Below are positions 24,911 to 33,548 of a stretch of 64,000 bases of DNA, in pieces. The notes under the pieces were generated by a model. It did not search any database and was not told the DNA's origin. It was given only the letters and a program-made list of their open reading frames with translations. Both the position numbers and the translations under genes were made by a program. The stretch is from assembly GCA_963734725.1 (NCBI GenBank), contig CAVTIX010000028.1, forward strand, positions 62,001 to 126,000, given 5' to 3'. Position 1 is the first letter of the stretch; each line of letters begins with the position of its first letter. This DNA is from DASXKD01 sp963734725. GTDB taxonomy: Bacteria > Actinomycetota > Actinomycetes > Streptosporangiales > Streptosporangiaceae.

Positions 24911-25906
24911 GTGATTGCCGGAAGGGGGCGGTTCCTGCCTAAAGCCCGCGAGCCGGGGCATCGCGCGGGCCTGCGGGATGCTCAAGCCACAGGCACCGGA
25001 CCCCGGCACGCGCCGTGGACCGCCGTGCCTCCTGCCGCGCTCGTGCTGACCGGCATCTTCTCGGTCCAGTTCGGGGCTGGGCTGGCGGCCCGGCTGTTCA
25101 CGCAGATCGCGCCGGCCGCGGTCACCGGGCTGCGGCTGTGGACGGCTGCCGCCGTGATGGCCGTCGCCGGCGCCCGGCCGCTGCGGGCCGCGTTGCGACG
25201 CCTGATGCGCCGGCACGCCTGGCGGGACGCGGCAGTGGTCGCCGGGTTCGGCCTGACGCTGGCCGTCATGAACTTCTCCATCTACCAGTCGTTCGCCCGG
25301 ATCCCGCTCGGCATCTCGGTCACCGTGGAGTTCCTCGGCCCCCTGGGGGTGGCGGTGGCCTCCTCGCGGCGGCTGCTCGACGTGCTGTGGGTCGTCCTGG
25401 CCGGGGCCGGGGTGGCGCTGCTCGCCCGCGGCGGCACACCGGTGACCGGGGGGCACGGCCAGGTCACCATCGGGCTTGCCTTCGCGCTGCTTGCGGGGCT
25501 GTCCTGGGCCACCTACATCCTGCTGAGCAAGGCCACCGGCCAGCGTTTCCCCGGCTCTACCGGGCTCACGATCGCCAGCCTGGTCGCCGCGGTCGTGATC
25601 ACTCCGGTGGGCGTGGCGGCGGGCGGGATGGCGCTGCTGCGGCCGGGCATCGTGCTGGCCGGCCTCGGCATCGGGCTGCTCTCGTCGATCATCCCGTACT
25701 CGCTGGAGATGGAGGCGCTGCGACGGATCCCGCCCAGAGTCTTCGGCATCTGGATGAGCCTGGAGCCCGCGGTGGCAGCCCTGGTCGGGCTGCTCCTGCT
25801 GGGCCAGGCGCTGGCGGTACGGGAGTGGCTGGCCATGGGCTGCGTCATGATCGCCTGCGCGGGCGCCGCCTGGGGCGCCAGGGCGCCTCAGGTCCCCGGT
25901 GCATAA
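24911..25906 (+). CDS. EamA family exporter, RhtA-like
   Basis: 331 residues, ten predicted helices. NFSIYQSFARIPLGISVTVEFLGPLGVAV and LEMEALRRIPPRVFGIWMSLEPAVAALVGLLLLGQ are the hallmark segments of the RhtA (threonine/homoserine efflux) branch of the DMT superfamily. Substrate is likely an amino acid, by family only. Begins 7 bp after the ABC permease stop, so probably in the same transcript. A hydrophilic 35-residue N terminus precedes the first helix. Confidence 0.87.
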   Translation: MIAGRGRFLPKAREPGHRAGLRDAQATGTGPRHAPWTAVPPAALVLTGIFSVQFGAGLAARLFTQIAPAAVTGLRLWTAAAVMAVAGARPLRAALRRLMRRHAWRDAAVVAGFGLTLAVMNFSIYQSFARIPLGISVTVEFLGPLGVAVASSRRLLDVLWVVLAGAGVALLARGGTPVTGGHGQVTIGLAFALLAGLSWATYILLSKATGQRFPGSTGLTIASLVAAVVITPVGVAAGGMALLRPGIVLAGLGIGLLSSIIPYSLEMEALRRIPPRVFGIWMSLEPAVAALVGLLLLGQALAVREWLAMGCVMIACAGAAWGARAPQVPGA

Positions 25907-25910
25907 GGGC

Positions 25911-25961
25911 TGCTAGTTCGTCACCCCGCCGCCCCGCTCTTGCTAGTTCGTCACCCCGCCG
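25911..25961 (+). repeat. 21-bp tandem direct repeat before ctaA
   Basis: The sequence beginning TGCTAGTTCGTCACCCCGCC occurs at 25911-25931 and again at 25941-25961 (21 bp each, period 30 bp). It lies between the RhtA-like gene and ctaA. TTCGTCACC resembles a fragment found in the GC-rich hairpin repeats elsewhere in the window. Confidence 0.75.
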
Positions 25962-25984
25962 TCCCACCCCATTACGATTGGTCC

Positions 25985-27127
25985 GTGCCCGATCAGGAGA
26001 CCCCGCACCCTCGCAGCCCCGGCTCGGGCGCCCGCGCGCTCGCGGGGCGCGCGGCCGCGGCGGTCCTGGATCCCTCGCCCGCCGCCATGCGAAGGTTCGC
26101 CCTGGCCGGGGTGATCTGCACCGCTGGGATCATCGCGACCGGTGCGGCTGTCCGGCTCAGCGAGTCGGGCCTCGGCTGCCCGGACTGGCCGGAGTGCACC
26201 CGCAGCAGCCTGGTCGCCGCGCACTCGGCGGGCGACCCGATGATCCATACCTGGATCGAGTTTGGCAACCGCCTGGTCACGGTGGCGATCACGCTGGTCG
26301 CCGTGGTGGTTTTCGTCGCCGCGTGGCGGTTCCGACCCGGCGGACGCAGGCGCCGCGACCTGGTCTGGCTCGCCGCCGTCCAGCCCGCCGGGATCGTCGC
26401 CCAGGCCCTGCTCGGCGGGATCGTGGTGCTGACCAATCTCAACCCGGCCATAGTGGCGCTGCACTTCCTGGCCTCGATCGCGGTCCTCGGCGCCGCCGTC
26501 ACGCTGCATGTCCGGTGCACCGAGGGCCAGGCCCCGGCCAGGTCGCTGGTGCGCACGGACCTGCGCTTGCTGGCCTACGCGGTGCTGGCGGCGGTGGCGC
26601 TGATGCTGGCCGCCGGAACGGTGGTGACCGGCGCCGGGCCGCTGGCGGGCGCGGGCGCGGTCCCCCGCTTCCACCTGCCGTTGGCCGGGGCGACCCAGTT
26701 CCACGCGGACATCGGCTGGCTGCTCGCCGGGCTCGTCGTCCCGCTCGCGGTGGGATTGCAGCTGACCCATGCCCCCGCTCGTGCCGTCCGGCTCGGCTGG
26801 GCGCTGCTGGCGATGATCGGCCTGCAGGGCGCGATCGGGTACACGCAGTACTTCACCGGGCTGCCGGCCGGCCTTGTCTGGGTGCACGTCTGCGGGTTGA
26901 CGCTGATCTGGATCCTGGCGCTGCGGCTGGTGTTCGCGCTGCGGGACCGGGGCAGCCTGACCACGGGGACCGGGCAGCCGGAGGCGGCAAGCCGCCCCCG
27001 GGCCCGCCCAGTGCTAGCCCGGGAGGGCACTCTGCCGCCCCGGGGGCAAGCCCCCGGGCCCCATGGCCCGGAACCCCCCGGTGGCCTACGGCCCGGTTCC
27101 TTCGTCACCGGCCCGCGGCCCCGCTAG
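25985..27127 (+). CDS. ctaA: Heme A synthase, COX15/CtaA family
   Basis: About 380 residues with eight helices. IIATGAAVRLSESGLGCPDWPECT is the diagnostic first heme-site segment; HTWIEFGNRLVT, VALHFLASIAV, FHADIGWLLAGL and VWVHVCGLTLIW supply the other conserved histidines. It oxidises heme O to heme A for cytochrome aa3. The start GTG 25985 has no ribosome site; a TACGAT -10-like hexamer at 25973-25978 is 6 bp upstream, which suggests a leaderless mRNA. The last 45 residues are a Pro/Gly/Arg-rich tail encoded by a dispersed repeat element. Protoheme farnesyltransferase (ctaB), often adjacent, is absent. Confidence 0.9.
   Translation: MPDQETPHPRSPGSGARALAGRAAAAVLDPSPAAMRRFALAGVICTAGIIATGAAVRLSESGLGCPDWPECTRSSLVAAHSAGDPMIHTWIEFGNRLVTVAITLVAVVVFVAAWRFRPGGRRRRDLVWLAAVQPAGIVAQALLGGIVVLTNLNPAIVALHFLASIAVLGAAVTLHVRCTEGQAPARSLVRTDLRLLAYAVLAAVALMLAAGTVVTGAGPLAGAGAVPRFHLPLAGATQFHADIGWLLAGLVVPLAVGLQLTHAPARAVRLGWALLAMIGLQGAIGYTQYFTGLPAGLVWVHVCGLTLIWILALRLVFALRDRGSLTTGTGQPEAASRPRARPVLAREGTLPPRGQAPGPHGPEPPGGLRPGSFVTGPRPR
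27009..27107 (+). repeat. Dispersed GC-rich hairpin repeat, copy A (inside the 3' end of ctaA)
   Basis: Starts CAGTGCTAGCCCGGG (27009-27023), then a hairpin with 9-bp arms at 27039-27047 and 27050-27058 around AA, and ends with CTTCGTCAC (27100-27108 region). The same order of parts occurs near 62841-62957, and the first half occurs inverted near 48857-48890. The element forms the odd C-terminal tail of ctaA. Confidence 0.6.
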
Positions 27128-28298
27128 CCCGAGGATTCCCGGATGGCCCGCGCTGCCAGATCATCGCGTGCGCCGACGCCATCACCCCGGTCAGCGCGCG
27201 CCTGCGCTCCTCGAACTCCCCCGGGGTGGCGCCGCCGCGGCGCACGCGCTGGTGCGCCAGGGCCAGCTCGGTCGCGGCGAGCTGGTAGGCCGCCATCGCC
27301 CTGGCCAACGGGCGCCCGCCGGTGCGGCGGGCCCAGCGCCGCGCCTCGCGGCGCTCCCTGAGTGTGCACAGCATCCGCAGATCGGCCCCGGTGACCAGGC
27401 CGGAGTCCTGGTAGTCGGGCAGGTACCGGCGGATCAGGCCGAGGATCCGCCGCCGGTCGGCGACGATCACCGTGATCAGCACCACCAGGACGCACGCCAG
27501 CAGGCCGTAGGCGAGGATGATGCCGGGCAGGCCGAGGCCGGTGAGCCCGTTCCAGAGGCCGTGCAGGAACATGGCGCCGGCCAATCCCGCGGCCAGCGCC
27601 CACCCGCCGCGGCGGTGCGTGGCGGCGTACGCCGCGCCAATCCCGGTCATCGCGGTGAACATCGGGTGCGCGAGCGGGGCGAGGACACCGCGGAACACGA
27701 ACGTGACGCCGAGCAGCGGCACCCCGCCGACCTCGGGCCGGACCAGGGCCGAGATGTAGTAGCCGACGTTCTCGATCATCGCGAAGCCGAGCCCGACCAT
27801 AGCGGCGTAGATGATGCCGTCGGTGGGCCCGTCCAGTTCCTGCCGGCGGCGCCACAGCAGCCAGGCCAGCACCAGGCCCTTGAGGGACTCCTCGACCACT
27901 GGCGCGCCGATGGTCGCCGAAATGAACTGGCCGTTGCTGGTGCCGAGCGCGGGCTGGGTGACATACACCAGCCCCACGGTGTTGAGGACCCCGGCCAGCA
28001 AGGCGGCGATGCCCGCGCCCCAGGCGAAACAGAAGACCAGGTTGCCGGGCGGTTCGGGCTCCAGCTGGTCCACCAGCAGCACCAGGGCGATCAGCAGCGG
28101 CACCGGCAGCAGGGCCAGCGGCAGCGCGACCAGGAACGGGACCACACTGTGCCGGGCACTGTTGACGCTTTCCACCATGTCGATGCCCAGGACGATCAGC
28201 GCGCAGCCCAGCCCGGCGGCGACGCCGGCGATGAGCCCGGCTCGTGGCCGGCCCGTGGGGCCGCCAGAGATCACCGAGCGCTGGGCGGGCGTAAGCAT
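27105..28298 (-). CDS. PrsW-family intramembrane metalloprotease
   Basis: 397 residues with about eight helices. Active-site motifs: VVEESLKGLVLAWLLWRR (EExxK), GLGFAMIENVGYY (ExxxN), HPMFTAMTGIG and FLHGLWNG (metal-binding His). The family cuts membrane anti-sigma factors such as RsiW; here the role is only inferred, though an anti-sigma-like membrane protein lies at 4947-6171. The C-terminal 100 residues form a basic, helical cytosolic tail. Convergent with ctaA and overlapping it by 23 bp. Confidence 0.88.
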   Translation of the reverse strand: MLTPAQRSVISGGPTGRPRAGLIAGVAAGLGCALIVLGIDMVESVNSARHSVVPFLVALPLALLPVPLLIALVLLVDQLEPEPPGNLVFCFAWGAGIAALLAGVLNTVGLVYVTQPALGTSNGQFISATIGAPVVEESLKGLVLAWLLWRRRQELDGPTDGIIYAAMVGLGFAMIENVGYYISALVRPEVGGVPLLGVTFVFRGVLAPLAHPMFTAMTGIGAAYAATHRRGGWALAAGLAGAMFLHGLWNGLTGLGLPGIILAYGLLACVLVVLITVIVADRRRILGLIRRYLPDYQDSGLVTGADLRMLCTLRERREARRWARRTGGRPLARAMAAYQLAATELALAHQRVRRGGATPGEFEERRRALTGVMASAHAMIWQRGPSGNPRASGAAGR

Positions 28299-28435
28299 GG
28301 CTTGAAGGGTACTGAGGGCAGATGCGGGTAGAAGGCCCGGCTACAGCGGCCGATAGGGTCGGAACAGTGATGAATCCTGGCGGCCACGCCAATACATCCG
28401 CCTGCCCGCGGTAGGAGAGGAGCGCTGATCTCACG
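28299..28435 (+). promoter_or_regulatory. Promoter region of the pentose-phosphate operon
   Basis: The gap between the divergent prsW-like and tkt genes. GATAGGGT near 28351-28359 could contain a -10 element (TAGGGT). GGAGAGGAG at about 28414-28422 is the only ribosome-site-like sequence and lies 13 bp before the tkt GTG, longer than usual. Confidence 0.35.
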
Positions 28436-30595
28436 GTGAGCAACACTTCTGGCGGGGACCTGGTGTGGTCAGCCGTTGACGAGCGGGCCGTTGACCTCAT
28501 CCGGGTGCTCGCGATGGACGCGGTGGAGAAGGCCGGATCGGGTCATCCCGGCACCGCCATGAGCCTCGCGCCCGCGGCATACCTGCTGTACCAGCGGATC
28601 CTCCGGCACGATCCGGCCGACCCGAAGTGGCTGGGCCGTGATCGCTTCGTGCTGTCCTGCGGGCATTCCAGCCTCACCCTCTACCTGCAGCTATACCTGT
28701 CCGGGTACGGGCTGACGCTGGACGACATCGAGCAGTACCGGTCCTGGGGCAGCCGTACCCCAGGTCACCCCGAGCACGGGCTCACTCCGGGGGTGGAGAC
28801 CACCACCGGTCCGCTCGGGCAGGGGCTGGGCAACGCCGTCGGCATGGCCATGGCCGCCCGCCGCGAGCGCGGCCTGCTCGACCCCGACGCGGCGCCGGGC
28901 GCCAGCCCGTTCGACCACCACATCTACGCGTTCGCCTCGGACGGCGACATCGAGGAGGGCATCAGCCACGAGGTCTCCTCGCTCGCCGGGCACCAGGAGC
29001 TGGGCAACCTGATCGTCCTTTACGACGACAACAGCATCTCGATCGAGGACGACACGAACATTGCCAAGTCGGAGGACGTCTGCGCGCGGTACGAGGCGTA
29101 CGGCTGGCATGTGCAGCGGGTCTCCTGGCGCACCCCGGACGGCTACCACGAGGACGTCGCGGCCCTGGACCGCGCGTTCGCCGAGGCCAGGGAGCGCACC
29201 GACCGTCCTTCGTTCATCTCGCTGCGGACAATCATCGCCTGGCCCGCGCCGGACGCGCAGAACACTGGTGAGGCGCACGGCGCCGCGCTCGGCGCGGAGG
29301 AGGTGGCCAAGACCAAGCGCATCCTCGGCTTCGACCCGGAGGTGAACTTCCCCGTGGAGGACGAGGCCGTGGCCCATGCGCGCCAGGTCGCCGAGCGGGG
29401 CAAACGGCTGCACGCCGAGTGGGAGGAGTCCTTCGCCGCCTGGCGGGAGCGCAGCCCGGACCGCGCGGCGCTGCTGGGCCGGCTGTCCGCGCGGCGCCTG
29501 CCCGAGGGCTGGGCGTCCGCCCTGCCCGAGTTCCCGCCCGATGCCAAGGGCACGGCGACGCGGCGGGCCTCCGGCGCGGTGCTCAACGCGCTCGCCGGGG
29601 TGCTCCCCGAGCTCTGGGGCGGCTCGGCCGACCTGGCCGGCAGCAACAACACGACGATGAAGGGCGAGCCCTCGTTCATCCCGGCCGAGCATCAGACCCG
29701 GATGTTCCCTGGCAACCCCTACGGCCGCGTCCTGCATTTCGGGATCCGCGAGCACGGCATGGGGGCCATCTGCAACGGGATCGTCCTGCACGGGCTCACC
29801 CGCCCCTACGCCGGCACGTTCCTGGTGTTCAGCGACTACATGCGGCCCTCGGTCCGGCTCGCGGCCCTCATGGGGGTCCCGGTGACCTACGTCTGGACCC
29901 ACGATTCCATCGGGCTCGGCGAGGACGGGCCGACCCATCAGCCGGTCGAGCACCTCTGGGCGCTGCGGGCCATCCCCGGGCTTGACATCGTCCGCCCCGC
30001 CGACGCGAACGAGACCGTGGTCGCCTGGCGCACCGTCCTCGAACACGCCGACCGGCCCGCCGGGCTGTGCCTGAGCAGGCAGAACCTGCCGGTGTTCGAC
30101 CGCAGCGCCAGCCCGGACCAGGTGCGCTCCGGGGACGGTTTCGCCAGCGCGGAGGGCGCCGCCCAGGGCGGGTACGTGCTCGCCGAAGCACCGGGCGGCG
30201 GAGAGCCGGCGGTGATCCTCATCGCCACCGGCAGCGAGGTGCAGATCGCCGTCGCCGCGCGGGAGCAGCTGGCGGCCGAGGGGATCGGCGCCCGTGTGGT
30301 CTCCATGCCGTGCGTGGAATGGTTCACCGCGCAGGACGCTTCCTATCAGGCGGAGGTACTGCCGCCACGGGTGCGCGCGCGGGTCTGCGTCGAGGCGGGC
30401 GTCGCGCAGGGCTGGCGGGCGTTCGCCGGTGATGCCGGCGAGCACGTCAGCCTGGAGCACTTCGGCGCCTCCGCCGACTACCGCGACCTCTACGAGCACT
30501 TCGGGCTCACGGCGGAGAATGTCGTGGCCGCGGCGATGTCTAGCCTGGCCAAGGCGGGAAGAGATACAGGTGCGGCAAGCACGCCCCGCCACTAA
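28436..30595 (+). CDS. tkt: Transketolase
   Basis: 719 residues, three-domain ThDP enzyme. EKAGSGHPGTAMS starts the Pyr-binding region, ThDP motif FASDGDIEEGISHEVSSLAGHQELGNLIVLYDDNSISIE, FGIREHGMGAICNGI with catalytic Glu, and DSIGLGEDGPTHQPVEHL. Transfers two-carbon units in the non-oxidative pentose-phosphate pathway. First gene of tkt-tal-pgi-zwf-opcA-pgl, whose order matches Streptomyces. GTG start. Confidence 0.96.
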   Translation: MSNTSGGDLVWSAVDERAVDLIRVLAMDAVEKAGSGHPGTAMSLAPAAYLLYQRILRHDPADPKWLGRDRFVLSCGHSSLTLYLQLYLSGYGLTLDDIEQYRSWGSRTPGHPEHGLTPGVETTTGPLGQGLGNAVGMAMAARRERGLLDPDAAPGASPFDHHIYAFASDGDIEEGISHEVSSLAGHQELGNLIVLYDDNSISIEDDTNIAKSEDVCARYEAYGWHVQRVSWRTPDGYHEDVAALDRAFAEARERTDRPSFISLRTIIAWPAPDAQNTGEAHGAALGAEEVAKTKRILGFDPEVNFPVEDEAVAHARQVAERGKRLHAEWEESFAAWRERSPDRAALLGRLSARRLPEGWASALPEFPPDAKGTATRRASGAVLNALAGVLPELWGGSADLAGSNNTTMKGEPSFIPAEHQTRMFPGNPYGRVLHFGIREHGMGAICNGIVLHGLTRPYAGTFLVFSDYMRPSVRLAALMGVPVTYVWTHDSIGLGEDGPTHQPVEHLWALRAIPGLDIVRPADANETVVAWRTVLEHADRPAGLCLSRQNLPVFDRSASPDQVRSGDGFASAEGAAQGGYVLAEAPGGGEPAVILIATGSEVQIAVAAREQLAAEGIGARVVSMPCVEWFTAQDASYQAEVLPPRVRARVCVEAGVAQGWRAFAGDAGEHVSLEHFGASADYRDLYEHFGLTAENVVAAAMSSLAKAGRDTGAASTPRH

Positions 30596-30607
30596 GGAGC
30601 AGCAGTC

Positions 30608-31726
30608 ATGACCTCACATTCCGATGCCCTCGCCGAGCTGTCCGCCGCCGGGGTGGCCGTGTGGCTCGACGACATCAGCCGGGAGCGGCTGATTACCGGA
30701 AACCTCGCCGCCTTGATGCGGGACCGGCACGTGGTCGGGGTGACGTCCAACCCGACGATCTTCGACCATGCCCTCAGCCACGGGGATTACTACAACGAGC
30801 AGCTTGCCGAGCTGGCCCTGCGCGGCGTGTCGGTGGGGGAAGCGTCGCGCGCCATCACCGCCTACGACGTGCGCTGGGCCTGCGACGTGCTCCGGCCCGC
30901 CTACGACGCCTCCGGCGGGGTGGACGGCCGGGTGTCCCTCGAGGTGGACCCGCGGCTGGCGGGCGACACCGGGCAGACCATCGCCGAGGCCCGTGCCCTG
31001 TGGTGGCTGGTGGACCGGCCCAACCTGTTCATCAAGATCCCCGCCACCCGGGCGGGGCTGCCCGCGATCACCCAGTGCCTGGCCGAGGGAATCAGCATCA
31101 ACGTCACGCTGATCTTCTCGCTGGAGCGTTACGGCGAGGTCATCGACGCGTTCCTCGCTGGCATGGAGCAGGCGGCCGACGCCGGCCGCGACCTGTCCTC
31201 GATGGCCTCGGTGGCGTCGTTCTTCGTCAGCCGGGTGGACACTGAGGTGGACCGGAGGCTGGACAAGATCGGCACCCCGGAGGCCGCCGCGATGCGCGGC
31301 AAGGCAGCCATCGCCAACGCCCGGCTCGCGTACGAGCTTTTCGAGCAGCGGTTCGCGCCGGAGTCGCCGCGCTGGGCGGCGCTGGACGCCAAGGGCGTCC
31401 GCCTGCAGCGGCCGCTGTGGGCCTCGACCAGCACCAAGGACCCGGCCTACCCCGACACCATGTACGTGGTAGAACTTGTCGCGCCGAATGTGGTCAACAC
31501 GATGCCGGAAGCCACCATCTCGGCCATGGCCGATCACGGCGAGCTGCGCGGCGACACTATCCGGGGCACCTACGAGCAGTCCCGGAAGGTGTTTGAGGAC
31601 CTGGCCGGCCTCGACATCAGCTACGAGGACGTGGTCACAGTGCTCGAAGAAGAGGGCGTGACGAAGTTCGCCGCGTCCTGGCAGGAATTGCTCGAGACCA
31701 TTCAAGCGGAGCTGGAGCGCGCATGA
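30608..31726 (+). CDS. tal: Transaldolase
   Basis: 372 residues, the long form typical of actinobacteria. GVTSNPTIFDHAL is the family's first signature; NLFIKIPATRAGLPAI contains the Schiff-base lysine; ISINVTLIFSLERYGEVIDAFLAG and ASVASFFVSRVDTEVD follow. Transfers dihydroxyacetone units between sedoheptulose-7-phosphate and glyceraldehyde-3-phosphate. ATG 30608 with GGAG 8 bp upstream. Its stop overlaps the pgi start (ATGA). Confidence 0.96.
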   Translation: MTSHSDALAELSAAGVAVWLDDISRERLITGNLAALMRDRHVVGVTSNPTIFDHALSHGDYYNEQLAELALRGVSVGEASRAITAYDVRWACDVLRPAYDASGGVDGRVSLEVDPRLAGDTGQTIAEARALWWLVDRPNLFIKIPATRAGLPAITQCLAEGISINVTLIFSLERYGEVIDAFLAGMEQAADAGRDLSSMASVASFFVSRVDTEVDRRLDKIGTPEAAAMRGKAAIANARLAYELFEQRFAPESPRWAALDAKGVRLQRPLWASTSTKDPAYPDTMYVVELVAPNVVNTMPEATISAMADHGELRGDTIRGTYEQSRKVFEDLAGLDISYEDVVTVLEEEGVTKFAASWQELLETIQAELERA

Positions 31727-33394
31727 CCGAACCCGGTGAAGGACAGCGGCCGCCGGCGGCCCCGCCCGGCGTGTCGGTCGCCTGGCGCAGCGCCGCGGTC
31801 CGCGAGGTCGCGGGCCCGGCCGCGGACAAGCTCGCCGCCGATGGCGTGCCGGCCGCGCTGACCGCTAAGGATCCGGGCCTGTGGGGCCCGGACGCGGCCG
31901 CCGAGGCAGCGATCAGGCTGGGCTGGCTGGACGCCCCCCGGGTGTCCCGCGCGCTGCTCGGCGCGCTGGCCGAGCTGGCGAGCGAAGCCCGCGGCGCCGG
32001 GCTTGACCACGTCGTGCTGTGCGGGATGGGCGGCTCGTCACTGGCCCCCGAGGTGATCAGCCGCACTGCGGGCGTTCCGCTCACCGTGCTGGACACCACG
32101 GATTCCGCACGCGGTGCGCCGGGCGCTGTCCGACCGGCTGGAGGCGACCCTGGTGGTCGTCTCCAGCAAGAGCGGCTCGACCATCGAGACCGACAGCCAC
32201 CGGCGGGTGTACGAGCAGGCGTTCGCCGGCCTCGGCCTGCCCGCCGGTGAGATCGCCCGCAGGTTCGTGGTGGTCACTGACCCCGGCTCGCCGCTGGAGG
32301 CCACGGCCCGCGAGGCCGGGTACCACGTCATGCTCGCCGACCCGAACGTGGGCGGCCGCTACAGCGCGCTGACCGCGTTCGGCCTCGTGCCCACCGCGCT
32401 GGCCGGCGCGGACCCGGCCCGGCTGCTGGACGAGGCCGACGCGGTGCTGCCCGCGCTGTCCTCGCCCGACGGCAACCCCGGCCTGGAACTGGGCGCCGCG
32501 CTCGGCGGGTACGCGCTGGCCGGCCACGACAAGGCGGTGCTCGCCGACTGCGGCGCCGGGCTGGCCGGCTTCGCCGACTGGGCGGAGCAGCTCATCGCCG
32601 AATCCACCGGCAAGCACGGGCGGGGCATCCTGCCGGTAGCGGTGGGCGGCGAGAACGCCCCCGGCTTCTCCCCCGGCCCCGACCTGCATCTGGTCGGCCT
32701 GGGCACGCCCACGTCCCCGGCCGACACCTCGGTGACCGGACCGCTCGGCGCGGCGTTCCTGGTCTGGGAGTACGCGGTCGCGGTGGCCGGGCGGCTGCTC
32801 GAGATCGACCCGTTCGACCAGCCCAACGTGGCCGAGTCCAAGGAGAACACGGCGCGCCTGCTGGCCGAGGCGGGCACCGGCCCGTTGCCGACCGGCGAGC
32901 CGGCGTTCACCGACGGCGCGGTCGAGGTGTACGCGGCGCCGGGGCAGCTGCCCGGCGGCCCGGCCAATCTCGCCGGGACGCTCGACTCGCTGCTGCAGGC
33001 GCTGCCGGACCGGGGATACCTGGCGATCATGGCCTACCTGGACCGGGACGGGGACGCTGGGGCCGCCGCGCTTCGCGACGCGCTGGCCAGGCGGACCACC
33101 CACCCGGTCACCTTCGGCTGGGGCCCGCGGTTCTTGCACTCCACCGGCCAATACCACAAGGGCGGGCCGCAGAACGGGGTGTTCCTGCAGATCACCGGCG
33201 CGGTGACGACCGACGTGCCGGTGCCGGGCCGGGACTTCACGCTGGGCAGGCTCCAGCTCGCCCAGGCGCTGGGCGACCTCGGCGCGCTGCGCCAGCGCAG
33301 CAGGCCGGCCGTCCGGCTGCACCTGCGGGACCGGGCGGCGGGGCTGCGCCAAGTGCTCGATGCGGCCCGGGCCAGCGCGACGGGATCAGGCTGA
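31723..33394 (+). pseudogene. pgi: Glucose-6-phosphate isomerase, frameshifted
   Basis: Two open frames make up one protein. The first, from ATG 31723, reads HVVLCGMGGSSLAPEVISRTAGVPLTVLDTTD and then loses sense near 32103. The second reads AVRRALSDRLEATLVVVSSKSGSTIETDSHRRVYEQ to the stop at 33394. The sequence GATTCCGCAC at 32101-32110 becomes the expected D-P-H-A if one T is removed. The SIS-domain motifs SKSGSTIET and the C-terminal GQYHKGGPQNG are intact. This is the actinobacterial SIS-domain pgi found between tal and zwf. Loss of such a gene inside a tight operon is unlikely, so a sequence error is the better guess; if real, the cell needs another pgi copy. Confidence 0.85.
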
Positions 33395-33548
33395 TGAGAA
33401 ATCCGCTGTCGACCACCGGCAGTATCACGCCGCAGCCGCCGCGCCGAACGCCGCTACGCGGCCGTGGCGGCGAGGACCTGCCTCCCTCTCTGCCGATTTG
33501 CGCGCCTCCGGCGCGACCATGCGGAGCGCCCGCGAGGGAGGCAGGCAA
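33395..33548 (+). other. Gap between pgi and zwf
   Basis: 154 bp, wider than other gaps in this operon. It holds CGCCGCAGCCGCCGCGCCGAACG-type GC-rich sequence with no clear ORF or terminator. GGGAGG at its end is the zwf ribosome site. Confidence 0.4.

Noticed and set aside
25015..27288. 757-codon plus-strand frame overlapping the RhtA-like and ctaA genes
   Set aside because: Third-frame shadow without motifs; the two membrane protein genes explain the region.
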